Shown here one piece after another: positions 26,975 to 35,431 of a DNA stretch of 64,000 nt. A program made the translations under genes and the position numbers. The notes under the pieces were generated by a model. That model was not told the DNA's origin. It searched no databases and saw only the letters and a program-made list of their open reading frames with translations. The stretch's first letter is position 1, and every line of letters begins with the position of its first letter. This DNA is from Paraglaciecola marina (lineage in GTDB: Bacteria > Pseudomonadota > Gammaproteobacteria > Enterobacterales > Alteromonadaceae), in the NCBI RefSeq assembly GCF_004360155.1, contig NZ_SAIS01000013.1, forward strand, positions 1 to 64,000, given 5' to 3'.

Positions 26975-28549
26975 TTAAGGAGGAGGGCCCATACCGCTAT
27001 CACCAGTATCACAAGAAGCAACCGCGTTGTCTTCTAATTCGCCGGCAAAACGTAATCCAATCACATATGGAAATGCCGGTGAGTATGTACCATCGCCATC
27101 ATCACTCAAAGTAATATGATAATGATAACCGCGCTCGCTATCAGTATGAGCATTGTATTGATCAAGATATTCGCCACCTAAGGCAGTTAAGTCACTGTCC
27201 CAATAATAATCTTCATAATAGTAACCATTAGTAGCAACTAACTCGTTTTGCGATAAGGTTGTGACGGTTTCATCAAAAGCAGGTCCGTCTGTAGCTGTTT
27301 CTGTGCCAAGAGATACATCATATGGGTCAACCATGGTGCAGCTTCGTGTTCCGTCAGCACATCCAGTTTCAGAGGTAGGTGACGAATAGTCACGTGTTGT
27401 CCACGCACTAACAGCTAAAACGCCATCTGATTCCCACGGACCATAAATAGGATAACCGTCTGCTGCATAACCATAAATCGGAGAATGTTCATCACCATCG
27501 TCCCCTAGTAAGGTGGCTAAACAGCTGGTATAAAAATGATGATGATAATCGCCATTTGCCGAGTGCCCCCCACAAACATCCACATCATATTGCTCGGCAA
27601 CTGGGGCTAGGTTCAACCATGTACCATCATTCGCCCAACTCATACCGTCACCCCAGTTATAAATAGAGCTACCATTAACCATAAGCCCAACTTTACCTAA
27701 ACCATTTTCGCATGCCTCGGTTGTAGGTGTAGGCTCTGTAGGAAAATATACCTCCCTCTCATCCGCTTGTGGGCAAGCAGGGCCTTTGGGCCAGTATCCA
27801 TAACCCCCTGTAGTGTCACAATTGTCGCCAGTGCTGATGTAACCAATATCAGCCCCAAACTCAACGATTTCACCTGCAACTGCTGTCGTCGCGCCGTCAG
27901 TGAAATCAGAACTTGCTTTAGGGCGAGCATTTAACGAATCAATCATGTCTTGAGTAATAGTCACATCGTATTCTGGAATACCTTGGCTCGACACGACTGT
28001 ATAGGTTATGCCATCAATAGTTTCTTCTGTAACAGACTGCACATCAACTAAGACTCCTTCACCCGTACTAGCATCAGTAATATTAGTTGAGACTGCATCA
28101 GTTTCATTGATTATCCAGATATCGCTTGTAGGTGTTGCTGTCGTTGTTTCAGCTTCAACCGTGATAGATACTGAGTCGGTGACCACCGCATTTACACCAT
28201 CATCTACAGAGATTTCAAATACAAGCGTTTCATCTTCAGTGACAGTGGGAGCTGTAAAAGTAGTCGAGGCGGAGCCACTATCAGTTAAAGTGACATCTGT
28301 TCCGTCAGTTTGGGTCCAAGCAACAGTGTAATCTGAGTCATCGTCGGTAATCGTTGCTGCTAAGGTCACCAACGACGCCGAATCTACCGTCTGATTAGCC
28401 CCAGCATCCACAACAGGAGAGGTATTTTCTTCAATTGCAATATCGTCATCATCATTGTTATTAGATGAGTCGGAACTACAAGCTCCTAGCGTCAAGCATA
28501 GGATAAAAACACTGACAAATTTAGTTAAGTTAAACATTGATTTATTCAC
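26975..28549 (-). CDS. YHYH-domain lipoprotein with N-terminal Ig/PKD-like repeat
   Basis: The 524-residue protein has a lipoprotein signal (LTLGAC, Cys24), an Asp/Asn-rich linker, an Ig/REJ-like domain (PVVDAGANQTVDSASLVTLAATITDDDSDYTVAWTQTDG is too long to quote further; about residues 45-135), then a large C-terminal YHYH domain. That domain shows DYHHHFYTSC, the YGYAADGYPIYGPWE core, and RGYHYHITL. YHYH proteins are common in marine bacteria, are exported and have no proven activity. It ends with a Gly-Pro tail. Likely outer-surface or periplasmic lipoprotein. Transcribed with the His-rich protein downstream. Confidence 0.88.
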   Translation of the reverse strand: MNKSMFNLTKFVSVFILCLTLGACSSDSSNNNDDDDIAIEENTSPVVDAGANQTVDSASLVTLAATITDDDSDYTVAWTQTDGTDVTLTDSGSASTTFTAPTVTEDETLVFEISVDDGVNAVVTDSVSITVEAETTTATPTSDIWIINETDAVSTNITDASTGEGVLVDVQSVTEETIDGITYTVVSSQGIPEYDVTITQDMIDSLNARPKASSDFTDGATTAVAGEIVEFGADIGYISTGDNCDTTGGYGYWPKGPACPQADEREVYFPTEPTPTTEACENGLGKVGLMVNGSSIYNWGDGMSWANDGTWLNLAPVAEQYDVDVCGGHSANGDYHHHFYTSCLATLLGDDGDEHSPIYGYAADGYPIYGPWESDGVLAVSAWTTRDYSSPTSETGCADGTRSCTMVDPYDVSLGTETATDGPAFDETVTTLSQNELVATNGYYYEDYYWDSDLTALGGEYLDQYNAHTDSERGYHYHITLSDDGDGTYSPAFPYVIGLRFAGELEDNAVASCDTGDSGMGPPP

Positions 28550-29340
28550 TTGCTTTACCTTTTGTTAAATTTACTTTTTTTAAAATATTAGCATATGTAA
28601 AAATAACTAAATGTGTAAAAACCTTGAAAGCCTGTCCTACACAAATAGTACTGCCACTTTTAAAACCATTCAGGTCCAAGCTAGCCAGCTATAAGCATCA
28701 GACTAGGCTTGCACTGTCGAGATTCGTTTCCGTTTTCTCAACGAGCTTTGCATAATTTATGGGCGTAGTTATTGATTCTGATTTTAGGTTATTGAAGAGC
28801 ACGCTTCGCACCATCGTCCATGATGGTTTTTGACTTGAATCCTTTCAAGCCAGATACTTTTCTACGTGGTAAGTAAAAGCATGTGCACAGCACACTGGCA
28901 TCCATGCATTTTTTCAAGCCTCATCCATGAGTCCCGACTTACTTTTCTTCTACAGCTAAGAAAAGTAAGCTAAAGAAGCCGCTCGCTACTAAAGTTCTTA
29001 ACCGCAAAAAATGACTTATTCTTGAGTCGTTACGAATGTATCCCTTCAAGCTCCACTCAAATGGCGTCCGTGCCATTTGCCCCAATAACAAGCCATGTTT
29101 AGCTGAAACTTTAAATGCGGGTAAAGCAGTAACGGAGCCACCAGTACGGTTATCGGCGAAGCCGATGGTTGTGATTTCAACTGCTCTGCCCTGCAGGTTA
29201 TTTAAGGAATATGACACCTATATCCTGCGATTTGAAAAGGCTACTCCCCCTTATATTTTCAAAGGGCTAGTAATACCAAATGACTGACCAACTCATCGTA
29301 CAAATTGAAAATTGGAATGCCTTTAACCCATGACAATAGA
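28550..29340. other. Gene-free stretch of about 800 bp with a long inverted repeat
   Basis: No convincing gene. Short frames at 28537, 28939 and 29036 lack ribosome sites and protein-like composition. The sequence around 28800-29000 contains a perfect 11-bp inverted repeat at 28939-28968, and its flanks look like the dispersed intergenic sequences often seen in Alteromonadales. It separates the YHYH unit from the restriction-modification unit and may be the remnant of an insertion. Confidence 0.6.
28939..28968. repeat. Perfect inverted repeat in gene-free stretch
   Basis: TTACTTTTCTT and AAGAAAAGTAA are exact reverse complements separated by 8 nt. It could form an RNA hairpin, but there is no T-run after it that would make it a clear terminator. 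Confidence 0.85.
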
Positions 29341-29357
29341 TATCAAATATGGCAAAA

Positions 29358-29377
29358 TACTGTATGCGAATACAGCA
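29358..29377 (+). promoter_or_regulatory. LexA (SOS) box upstream of the C5-methyltransferase
   Basis: TACTGTATGCGAATACAGCA contains CTGT-N8-ACAG at 29360-29375, with the inner AT/AT flanks conserved. It matches the gammaproteobacterial LexA consensus (TACTGTATATATATACAGTA) at 15 of 20 positions, with full identity in the two half-site cores. It lies 36 bp before the ATG at 29413, where bound LexA would repress the gene. Confidence 0.75.
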
Positions 29378-29412
29378 TGTTAAACAGTGATATTTATAAT
29401 AAGGACTACACT

Positions 29413-30540
29413 ATGCCTAAAAAACTATTTTCGTTTTTTTCTGGGAGTGGATTTTTAGATCTTGGCTTCGAAAGAAGTGGTTTCGATGTGGTATATGTAA
29501 ACGAATATCATCAACCGTTTTTGGATGCGTATCAATATTCAAGAGAGCAAATGAATATAGAGCCACCTTATTATGGCTTTGATAATACGAGCATTGAAGA
29601 AATAGCTAAAGCCAAGGATTTCTTGAATCGGTTAAGTGGGAATGTAGAAGAACAAAAAGCACAAGGCCATATCACTGGATTCGTTGGAGGCCCGCCATGT
29701 CCGGATTTTTCTGTTGGTGGTAAAAACAAAGGGAAAGAAGGAGAAAATGGTAAACTCACAAGCACCTACTGCGATGTAATATGTAAGGTAAAGCCAGACT
29801 TTTTTCTATTCGAAAATGTTAAAGGTCTTTGGCGCACGGCGCGTCACCGAGAGTTTTATGATCAAATTAGAGCTAAATACAAACGTGCTGGGTACGTAAT
29901 GTTTGATAGGCTTACAAATAGTTTAGAATATGGTGCACCGCAAGATCGAGATCGAATTATACTCTTAGGTTTTCACAAATCATTGCTTCAAAGTACTGAA
30001 ATTAGAAGTGAAAAAAAATTAGAGTCCGCATTAAATTGGAATCAGCATATCCAGTTCGACCTAGAGCAGGTACTACAGCATCCTTGGCCTGAAAAAAGTG
30101 TTTATGAGGAAAATAATGAAACGCCACCACCAGATGGCGTACCACTTGAATTAACTGTCGAATATTGGTTTCAAAGGAACGACGTCAGAAATCATCCAAA
30201 TGCCAATCATCATTTTGTTCCTAGAGCGGCACTACCAAAATTTCAAACCATTTCTGAAGGCGATGACTCAAAAAAATCCTCTAAAAGGCTTCATAGATGG
30301 AGATACTCACCAACAGCAGCTTATGGCAATAATGAAGTGCATATTCATCCTTATCTGCCAAGAAGAATAAGTGCGTCTGAAGCACTCGCAATTCAATCCT
30401 TGCCGGCAGAGTTTGCACTGCCAGCAAATATGACTTTGAGCAATATGTTCAAAACTATTGGCAATGGAGTTCCGTATCTAATGGCTAGTGGACTCGCAAG
30501 AACTATAGAAGATTTTCTGGATGAAAACTGTCAGAATTAG
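29413..30540 (+). CDS. DNA (cytosine-5) methyltransferase of a type II R-M system
   Basis: The start is ATG 29413, with AAGGAC 6 nt upstream; it gives MPKKLFSFFSGSGFLDLGF, the typical SAM-binding motif I. The 375-residue enzyme has motif IV GGPPCPDFS (catalytic C96), motif VI ENV at 134-136, motif VIII QDRDRI from 177, and motif X IGNGVPYLMA near the end. It methylates C5 of cytosine in a sequence set by its target recognition domain (about residues 210-320), which I cannot read. It is convergent with the probable endonuclease at 30556, 15 bp away. A LexA box lies in its promoter region. Confidence 0.94.
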   Translation: MPKKLFSFFSGSGFLDLGFERSGFDVVYVNEYHQPFLDAYQYSREQMNIEPPYYGFDNTSIEEIAKAKDFLNRLSGNVEEQKAQGHITGFVGGPPCPDFSVGGKNKGKEGENGKLTSTYCDVICKVKPDFFLFENVKGLWRTARHREFYDQIRAKYKRAGYVMFDRLTNSLEYGAPQDRDRIILLGFHKSLLQSTEIRSEKKLESALNWNQHIQFDLEQVLQHPWPEKSVYEENNETPPPDGVPLELTVEYWFQRNDVRNHPNANHHFVPRAALPKFQTISEGDDSKKSSKRLHRWRYSPTAAYGNNEVHIHPYLPRRISASEALAIQSLPAEFALPANMTLSNMFKTIGNGVPYLMASGLARTIEDFLDENCQN

Positions 30541-30555
30541 CTCCTCAAGTTTAAA

Positions 30556-31635
30556 TTAGGCTTTTGTAGGCTCTAAAAAAGTATGGAGGAACTTTATGTT
30601 ATCAATGCCTTGGATTTTTCTTCGACTCAGAAGATACATATCTTCAATTGATGAATAAGAAAGATATTTAATATCCATATCTTGAAACTGTGGATCAAGA
30701 GACTTTCGAACAACTTGTGATCTAATTTCATCTGGAGCCGCAATTATATAAGTCATATGCGCCAGTTCAGGCGCTTCGGTTTTAAAAGATTTCATGCGTG
30801 TTAGACCTGAGGTAACACCTGTACTGTGCTCTATCTCTATAACCGCAGGAATTTTTTTACCATCTTTGGATAACCAGATTAAATCAATTAGGTCGCCAGC
30901 AGTTGCTGCCTTTCGATATCCTTGTAATGCTGCAGCGTCAACTAATTTTTTTACAACACTATTCATTTCAATAAAGGATTGTCCATTATATTTTATTCCT
31001 TGATCATTTCTCGCAACCCATGAATGCAAGCCAAATGATTCTGCTATCTTGATTAGCATTAATTGAATTTGAGCATGCCTTCGATCTATCTCTACTTTTG
31101 CTTTATCTCTGTTAGTTCCTTCAGTTAGATGAAGGGCGTCGAAATGTAGCTCTCTATCAACTTGAGTGACAACTATCTCTGACTTTTCTAACTCTGTAAT
31201 TACACCTTTTTTATGCGGTTCATCTGGAAGATAAATCAGGTGTTTATGTCCAGTTTTAACTTTTGTATTTTCTCCCATTTTTTCGAGTCGTCCTGGATAG
31301 CAAAGGTAAAAAAACTCTGTGTGTAACAGTAACGCTTCTAGCGCCGATCTTGAGTTGTAACTGGCACCAAAGACTCGATCGACATTTATAGGTCGCCCGG
31401 GTTCTATTGCGTTGGCCATTCTCCACAGAGCTTGAACAGAAATGGTGACAATCTTTGCATTCTCATAACTCCCTTTTAAAGGGTTCCATCTTTTAATAGT
31501 TACTGGACCTTCACCTCTTTTAACATCAACCACTTTTATTTTTGTATGCGTTTTTTCATGAGGATAATCATAAGCTACTGATTTATCTAATCCATCGATC
31601 GCTTTTGCCAAGTTAGAAGCTGTAACTTTTTCCAT
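30556..31635 (-). CDS. Probable type II restriction endonuclease partner of the methyltransferase
   Basis: The 359-residue protein lies tail-to-tail with the C5-methyltransferase, a classic R-M arrangement. Its C-terminal third has AGDLIDLIWLSKDG then IPAVIEIEHSTG: D251 followed by E267-x-E269, a fit to the PD-(D/E)xK nuclease core in its ExE variant (as in BamHI), and the phrase EIEHSTGVTSGLTRM recurs in restriction enzymes that I have seen next to C5-methylases. The N-terminal half (1-150) may be the DNA recognition part. Cognate site unknown. Start is ATG 31635. The assignment rests on context plus the catalytic motif. Confidence 0.78.
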   Translation of the reverse strand: MEKVTASNLAKAIDGLDKSVAYDYPHEKTHTKIKVVDVKRGEGPVTIKRWNPLKGSYENAKIVTISVQALWRMANAIEPGRPINVDRVFGASYNSRSALEALLLHTEFFYLCYPGRLEKMGENTKVKTGHKHLIYLPDEPHKKGVITELEKSEIVVTQVDRELHFDALHLTEGTNRDKAKVEIDRRHAQIQLMLIKIAESFGLHSWVARNDQGIKYNGQSFIEMNSVVKKLVDAAALQGYRKAATAGDLIDLIWLSKDGKKIPAVIEIEHSTGVTSGLTRMKSFKTEAPELAHMTYIIAAPDEIRSQVVRKSLDPQFQDMDIKYLSYSSIEDMYLLSRRKIQGIDNIKFLHTFLEPTKA

Positions 31636-31884
31636 TCTTTACCTTTTAGCCGAGAAATTTGGGGATATTTTATAAAAAGGGGAGTCAATCTAGTTAGATA
31701 ATTCCTTTACCTGATTAAACGCAAGGTGTACTAACTGCAAATCACTTGCCATGTAACTTCATATCCATCGAACGTAAACTACTGTTTTTAGTATTTTTAT
31801 TATACAAACGAGACTACTATTTTTACCCCGAAAAGCAAAGTGGTTATTTTTACTCTCCATTATTTTTGTATGCAAAGCGCATGC

Positions 31885-31908
31885 TTTGGTGGCACCGCCA
31901 CTGCTTTT
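31885..31908 (+). repeat. FGG-type repeat core, second copy
   Basis: TTTGGTGGCACCGCCACTGC followed by TTTT; 20 of 24 positions are shared by all three copies (also at 21196 and 33571). It contains the perfect hairpin GTGGC-acc-GCCAC. It sits in the 490-bp gap between the restriction enzyme and the HTH/PIN operon. Confidence 0.8.
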
Positions 31909-32048
31909 GACCATCCTCGCATGTATGTTCGCCAATTATCAGGTGAATTTAGTGGGGCTATTGGCAAGCGACCAACATGGATGTTAGAAGGTAGAATAAC
32001 GCAGGACGCAGTTATCGAGATGCTTAATCGGCAAAGCCATCCCCCTTT

Positions 32049-32100
32049 CGAATATTTCGAATACTTGACAAAACCACTAACATTGCGAATACTTCGAATA
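32049..32100 (+). promoter_or_regulatory. Promoter and operator of the HTH/PIN toxin-antitoxin operon
   Basis: TTGACA at 32065-32070 and AATACT at 32088-32093 are 17 bp apart and form a good sigma-70 promoter. Four CGAATA units at 32049, 32058, 32086 and 32095 lie as two pairs (9-bp pitch) that straddle the -35 and cover the -10. Such paired repeats are the expected binding site of a regulatory antitoxin. Confidence 0.72.
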
Positions 32101-32127
32101 AGTCCAAACAGTGGATAACTAAAGAAT

Positions 32128-32586
32128 ATGACAATGTTAAACGTACAATCATTACCAAATGCTGAAGAGGTTGCGCTGGCAAAGTTGAGTAGCCAAGCGC
32201 TTTCTGCTGTGATGGAAACCAGTGGCGAGGTGCAACAATTTAATGTGGTAGGAAAGGATGGAGAAAATCATCCACTTACACTTCCAGCCAGCGCTGTTAA
32301 ACTTATGATTGAGTTACTAACACAACTTGGCCAAGGCAATAGTGTAAACATTACGCCGATCCACGCAGAACTGACCACACAAGAAGCCGCTGACATTCTA
32401 AATATGTCGCGACCGACTTTGATCAAGTTATTGGATGGCAGTGACATCCCTTATTCAAGAAAAGGGAATCGTCGGAAAGTAGCCTTTGTGGATGTGATGG
32501 CATTTAAACAAAATATGGACAATAAACGTCTTGCGTCTTTAGATGAGTTAACTGCTCTCGATCAGGAACTCGAATTAGGATATTAA
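32128..32586 (+). CDS. HTH (excisionase/MerR-like) antitoxin of PIN toxin
   Basis: The 152-residue protein carries a C-terminal excisionase-type winged HTH (LTTQEAADILNMSRPTLIKLLDGSDIPYSRKGNRRKVAFVDVMAFK is the core, residues about 85-130; only its start is LTTQEAADILNMSRPTLIKL). The N-terminal 80 residues probably dimerise and bind the toxin. It precedes the PIN gene by 7 bp, as do the antitoxins of this family. The repeats at 32049-32100 are its probable autoregulatory site. Starts at 32128 and 32134 are both possible; AAAGA is better placed for the second. Confidence 0.86.
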   Translation: MTMLNVQSLPNAEEVALAKLSSQALSAVMETSGEVQQFNVVGKDGENHPLTLPASAVKLMIELLTQLGQGNSVNITPIHAELTTQEAADILNMSRPTLIKLLDGSDIPYSRKGNRRKVAFVDVMAFKQNMDNKRLASLDELTALDQELELGY

Positions 32587-32593
32587 AATTTAA

Positions 32594-33163
32594 ATGGCAA
32601 CTTACACCGTTATTCTGGATGCGTGTGTTATGTACCCAGCACCATTACGCAGTTATTTACTTTATCTTGCACAAACTGGATTGTTTAGAGCTCGCTGGAC
32701 AGCACAAATTCACGATGAATGGATAAGAAACTTAGTGAAAAATGTCCCAACTTTAGACAAGAGTAAACTAGAAAGAACTCGTCAACTTATGGACGCTCAT
32801 ATGCCTGATTGTTTAGTCGAAGGTTATGAGTTTTTGGTACAAAGCATTGAGTTGCCAGATGTAGATGATAGACACGTTGTTGCGGCTGCAATTAAAGGGC
32901 AGGCTGAAGGTATTATCACCTTCAATTTAAAAGACTTTCCTGATGATAAGTTGACTGATTATGAATTGTCAGCGATACACCCAGATGCATTTTTGGCTGA
33001 TATGTTTGAGCTGAGTCCCAGTGCAGCAATTCAAGCAGCACAAAAACAACGGGCAGCACTTCAAAATCCCCCCATGACAGCTGATGATTATCTTGACTGT
33101 TTATTACGTCAAAAGTTACCTGTATTTGTTTCAAAATTAAGAGCTTTTGAGAAAATAATTTAA
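32594..33163 (+). CDS. PIN-domain ribonuclease toxin (VapC/PIN_3 type)
   Basis: PIN toxins are Mg2+-dependent endoribonucleases. The 189-residue protein has D9 in VILDACVMYP, E42 in IHDEWIRN, D92 in VDDRHVVAAA and D114 in FNLKDFP, the four acidic active-site residues in the right order. The C-terminal 60 residues extend the PIN fold and are found in the longer PIN_3 branch. It starts 7 bp after the antitoxin stop, so both are on one transcript. Target RNA unknown. Confidence 0.88.
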   Translation: MATYTVILDACVMYPAPLRSYLLYLAQTGLFRARWTAQIHDEWIRNLVKNVPTLDKSKLERTRQLMDAHMPDCLVEGYEFLVQSIELPDVDDRHVVAAAIKGQAEGIITFNLKDFPDDKLTDYELSAIHPDAFLADMFELSPSAAIQAAQKQRAALQNPPMTADDYLDCLLRQKLPVFVSKLRAFEKII

Positions 33164-33528
33164 AGCATAAATATATGAGGGCTGCTGTTTAGACAGCTGA
33201 AACAAATTCGAAGTTACAAATCACGGATGCTCAGAATAAAATTAGCTATGCGGCTGTCCTGCTAATTTATCCCACATTATCCACCGGGGTATCCTCCTGC
33301 ACATCCTCCGGGGTCTTTAGATTTCCATAGTACCCACTACAATCGACTGCAGGCCCATGCTAAATAGTCATTTCAGCTCAATTAAGAACAATATGAAACG
33401 CAATTAATTAACTTACCAAGTCACCCTTATGCCAAATTAATAGCTAGTTTCCGATTTAACGAAATAGTTAGATCGGAAACTCGTACACCGCGTAAGAAAA
33501 CAGACTGCAAAAACAAGGAGGATCAATA
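33164..33528. other. Gap after PIN toxin: partial dispersed repeat and a 10-bp inverted repeat
   Basis: No gene seen in 365 bp. At 33253-33270 GCTGTCCTGCTAATTTA is a partial, diverged copy of the A/B/C repeat. At 33446-33455 AGTTTCCGAT and 33472-33481 ATCGGAAACT are perfect inverted arms with a 16-nt spacer, about 50 bp before the next start codon; they could be an operator or a leader hairpin. Confidence 0.7.
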
Positions 33529-33714
33529 ATGATTACTGAAACTCGACTTGTTAAGTCAGGACAAACTTTCTTTGGCGGCCCAGCCACTGCTTTTGCACTA
33601 CCCTCGGAAAAATTTACAAAAATAAATGCGAGCCGTTGTAAGTGGGCTGTACTTAAGCCTCAATCTAGTTATTCAGTTAACAAGCACGGAGGCAAATTCG
33701 GGCAGCTATCCTAG
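33529..33714 (+). CDS. Small protein of unknown function (61 residues)
   Basis: It has one of the best ribosome sites in the window, AAGGAGG ending 5-6 nt before ATG 33529. The peptide starts MITETRLVKSGQTFFGGPAT and is neutral to basic with one Cys; there is no TM or signal. The DNA for FFGGPATAFA is one of the FGG repeat copies, so the gene may be a chimaera or remnant created when the repeat moved. Its stop overlaps that of the convergent hydrolase gene by 4 bp. No family recognised. Confidence 0.5.
   Translation: MITETRLVKSGQTFFGGPATAFALPSEKFTKINASRCKWAVLKPQSSYSVNKHGGKFGQLS
33571..33594 (+). repeat. FGG-type repeat core, third copy
   Basis: TTTGGCGGCCCAGCCACTGC followed by TTTT, same orientation as the copies at 21196 and 31885. 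It lies inside the small frame at 33529. In all copies a GGC-nnn-GCC inverted pair is kept while the loop bases change. Confidence 0.8.
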
Positions 33715-34727
33715 TTTAAAAACTGCCTTATGGTGCTTACGCTCCACTTAGGGTTTAATGTAAGCATGTTGTGCCCCATGTTTTCTGCTTTCACGTGAAT
33801 GGCTTGTGGGGGGAATTTATTAATGTGATATTTTTCCTGAAAGTCATAACCTATCAGGCTACATTCACTGCTTATCAACATTAGTTTGCCCGTGTAATTG
33901 TTCACGCCAGCTGTTAAATCATGGGTAAACATACTTGGGTCATCCATTACGGGTTTTAGCATTTGGTTAAAAGCATCATAGCCTGCTCGTACAAATTTTT
34001 TGTTCCCTTTTGATTGGCCTTCACATTGATAAGGAGGCCCGCTACTTTCACGATTTATAAGTTTTGTCATCACATAGTCAAACCCTTCTTCACCATCGTA
34101 CTTACGAATAAAGGGGTACATACTCATATATTTGAGTAGGGTGAATATCCTAGATACATCTTGATATTCACTCATAATGTCAACAAATGCTTGGCTTGAT
34201 TCGGGGTTAAGGATCCCTGGTTCTACAATAACGGCATGGGATACTTTTTCTGGATAGCTAGATATATATCCAGACACCAACATAGCTCCCCACGAATGCC
34301 CAATAAGTTTTACTTTACGGCCTTGTGAGAAATGCTCCACTATTAAATTCAAGTCTGCTAGGTTTTGCTCCACCGTTAGTTGTGAGGGGTCTACCCTTGG
34401 CGATAACCCAGTTCCTCTTTGGTCATAAAACACAAGGTAGTTATCATCTGACAATGGGCTTAAATATTTTAGAGGTTGATGATCAACTCCTGGGCCACCG
34501 TGAATAACAATCACAACAGGGTCATCTTCATTTCCCATAATGGGGGTATGGAATTTATATCCGGCAATCTCGGTGAATGGTAAGCTTTTATTATGTTGAA
34601 CGGTTTTAGGCATTTCAATGCAGGCCGAAACGCTTAGCAGTATAATGCACACTAGCAGCATGTTTTTAAGCGCATTTACCCTAGGTTTTACTAAGTACAT
34701 ATATGTGTTCATGGTGCTCATAGTCAT
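33711..34727 (-). CDS. Alpha/beta-hydrolase lipoprotein (S33 prolyl aminopeptidase-like)
   Basis: The 338-residue protein has a lipoprotein signal ending in SVSAC (Cys36), so it is exported and lipid-anchored. The hydrolase core shows HGGPG (oxyanion hole), FYDQRGTGLSPR, the nucleophile elbow GHSWGA, and a C-terminal MGHNML (catalytic His). HGGPG and DQRGTG are typical of S33 prolyl iminopeptidases, but a periplasmic location is unusual for that activity. Starts at 34727 or at the ATG 6 nt later are both possible. It follows the TetR gene by 41 bp on the same strand and is probably in its operon. Confidence 0.85.
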   Translation of the reverse strand: MTMSTMNTYMYLVKPRVNALKNMLLVCIILLSVSACIEMPKTVQHNKSLPFTEIAGYKFHTPIMGNEDDPVVIVIHGGPGVDHQPLKYLSPLSDDNYLVFYDQRGTGLSPRVDPSQLTVEQNLADLNLIVEHFSQGRKVKLIGHSWGAMLVSGYISSYPEKVSHAVIVEPGILNPESSQAFVDIMSEYQDVSRIFTLLKYMSMYPFIRKYDGEEGFDYVMTKLINRESSGPPYQCEGQSKGNKKFVRAGYDAFNQMLKPVMDDPSMFTHDLTAGVNNYTGKLMLISSECSLIGYDFQEKYHINKFPPQAIHVKAENMGHNMLTLNPKWSVSTIRQFLN

Positions 34728-34768
34728 TACTTCTCTTTATTACAAATATCACTGTATTAGTGGTGTTT

Positions 34769-35425
34769 TTAGGGTTGTGAATACAGGGCTAATGCACCAG
34801 ATTTTATTAAGTTAAACTGTTGCTCGTATGCAGATTTTATTTCTGTAAGTGGCTGGCCATTAAACATAATAGGGACACTAAAAAATACTGATGAAAAGGC
34901 TACAACTAACCCATTAACATCACTCCTTTCGGGAAGTTCTTTGTCAGATACAGCCTGACTTACATTTGTGCTTAGCAATACCCTTAAATTCGCTAACTCT
35001 ATGTTTTCTATTCCGGCGTAATCTGGGTAGGCAATAAGTTTATCTGCCACTGTGAGTGGTTTTGAGCTTTTCGTTGTGGTGCCTTTTGCCTGCAGGGCTA
35101 TGATCTCACTCATAAGTTGCGGTTGCTTTGCGCAAATATCAGCGGTATCAAAGTACATTTGTAAAATGGCATTTAACCCCGTTAACTTACTTTTGACTGT
35201 AATTTTCCAGTGCGTCTCAACGGTCCACAACTGTATGTAGTAAATTAAAATATCTACCTTCTGCGGAAAGTAGTTATAAAAGCTTGCATGCGAAACTGCA
35301 GAGTCTGCACATAAGTCGGTAATTTTTATTACGTCGAATGGCTCCAAGTGCATTCTCTTGAGTAAACATTGGAGAATAGCCTGCTTGTTTTTTGCTGTAT
35401 TAATTTCACGTTTGCTTGTATTCAT
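34769..35425 (-). CDS. TetR-family transcriptional regulator
   Basis: The 218-residue protein has the N-terminal TetR HTH (IKITDLCADSAVSHASFYNYFPQKVDILIYYI, about residues 34-65; the first 20 are IKITDLCADSAVSHASFYNY) and a helical ligand domain. Two operator-like palindromes lie immediately upstream (35432-35494), the first starting 7 bp from the start codon, so it very likely represses itself and the downstream lipoprotein hydrolase. No Shine-Dalgarno is visible between operator and ATG. Ligand unknown. Confidence 0.9.
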   Translation of the reverse strand: MNTSKREINTAKNKQAILQCLLKRMHLEPFDVIKITDLCADSAVSHASFYNYFPQKVDILIYYIQLWTVETHWKITVKSKLTGLNAILQMYFDTADICAKQPQLMSEIIALQAKGTTTKSSKPLTVADKLIAYPDYAGIENIELANLRVLLSTNVSQAVSDKELPERSDVNGLVVAFSSVFFSVPIMFNGQPLTEIKSAYEQQFNLIKSGALALYSQP

Positions 35426-35431
35426 GGAGGT

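Noticed and set aside
28537-29287. Three short frames between the YHYH and R-M units
   Set aside because: No RBS, no domains, overlap each other on both strands; treated as non-coding repeat-like DNA.
32049-32100. CGAATA repeats as a CRISPR-like array
   Set aside because: Repeats are too short (6 nt) and spacers too regular; they fit a promoter operator.
31840-32118. 92-codon frame before the HTH/PIN operon
   Set aside because: No RBS; it covers the TA promoter and an FGG repeat; composition is not protein-like.
21196-33594. FGG repeats as integron attC sites
   Set aside because: No RYYYAAC/GTTRRRY core pair or integron integrase in the window.
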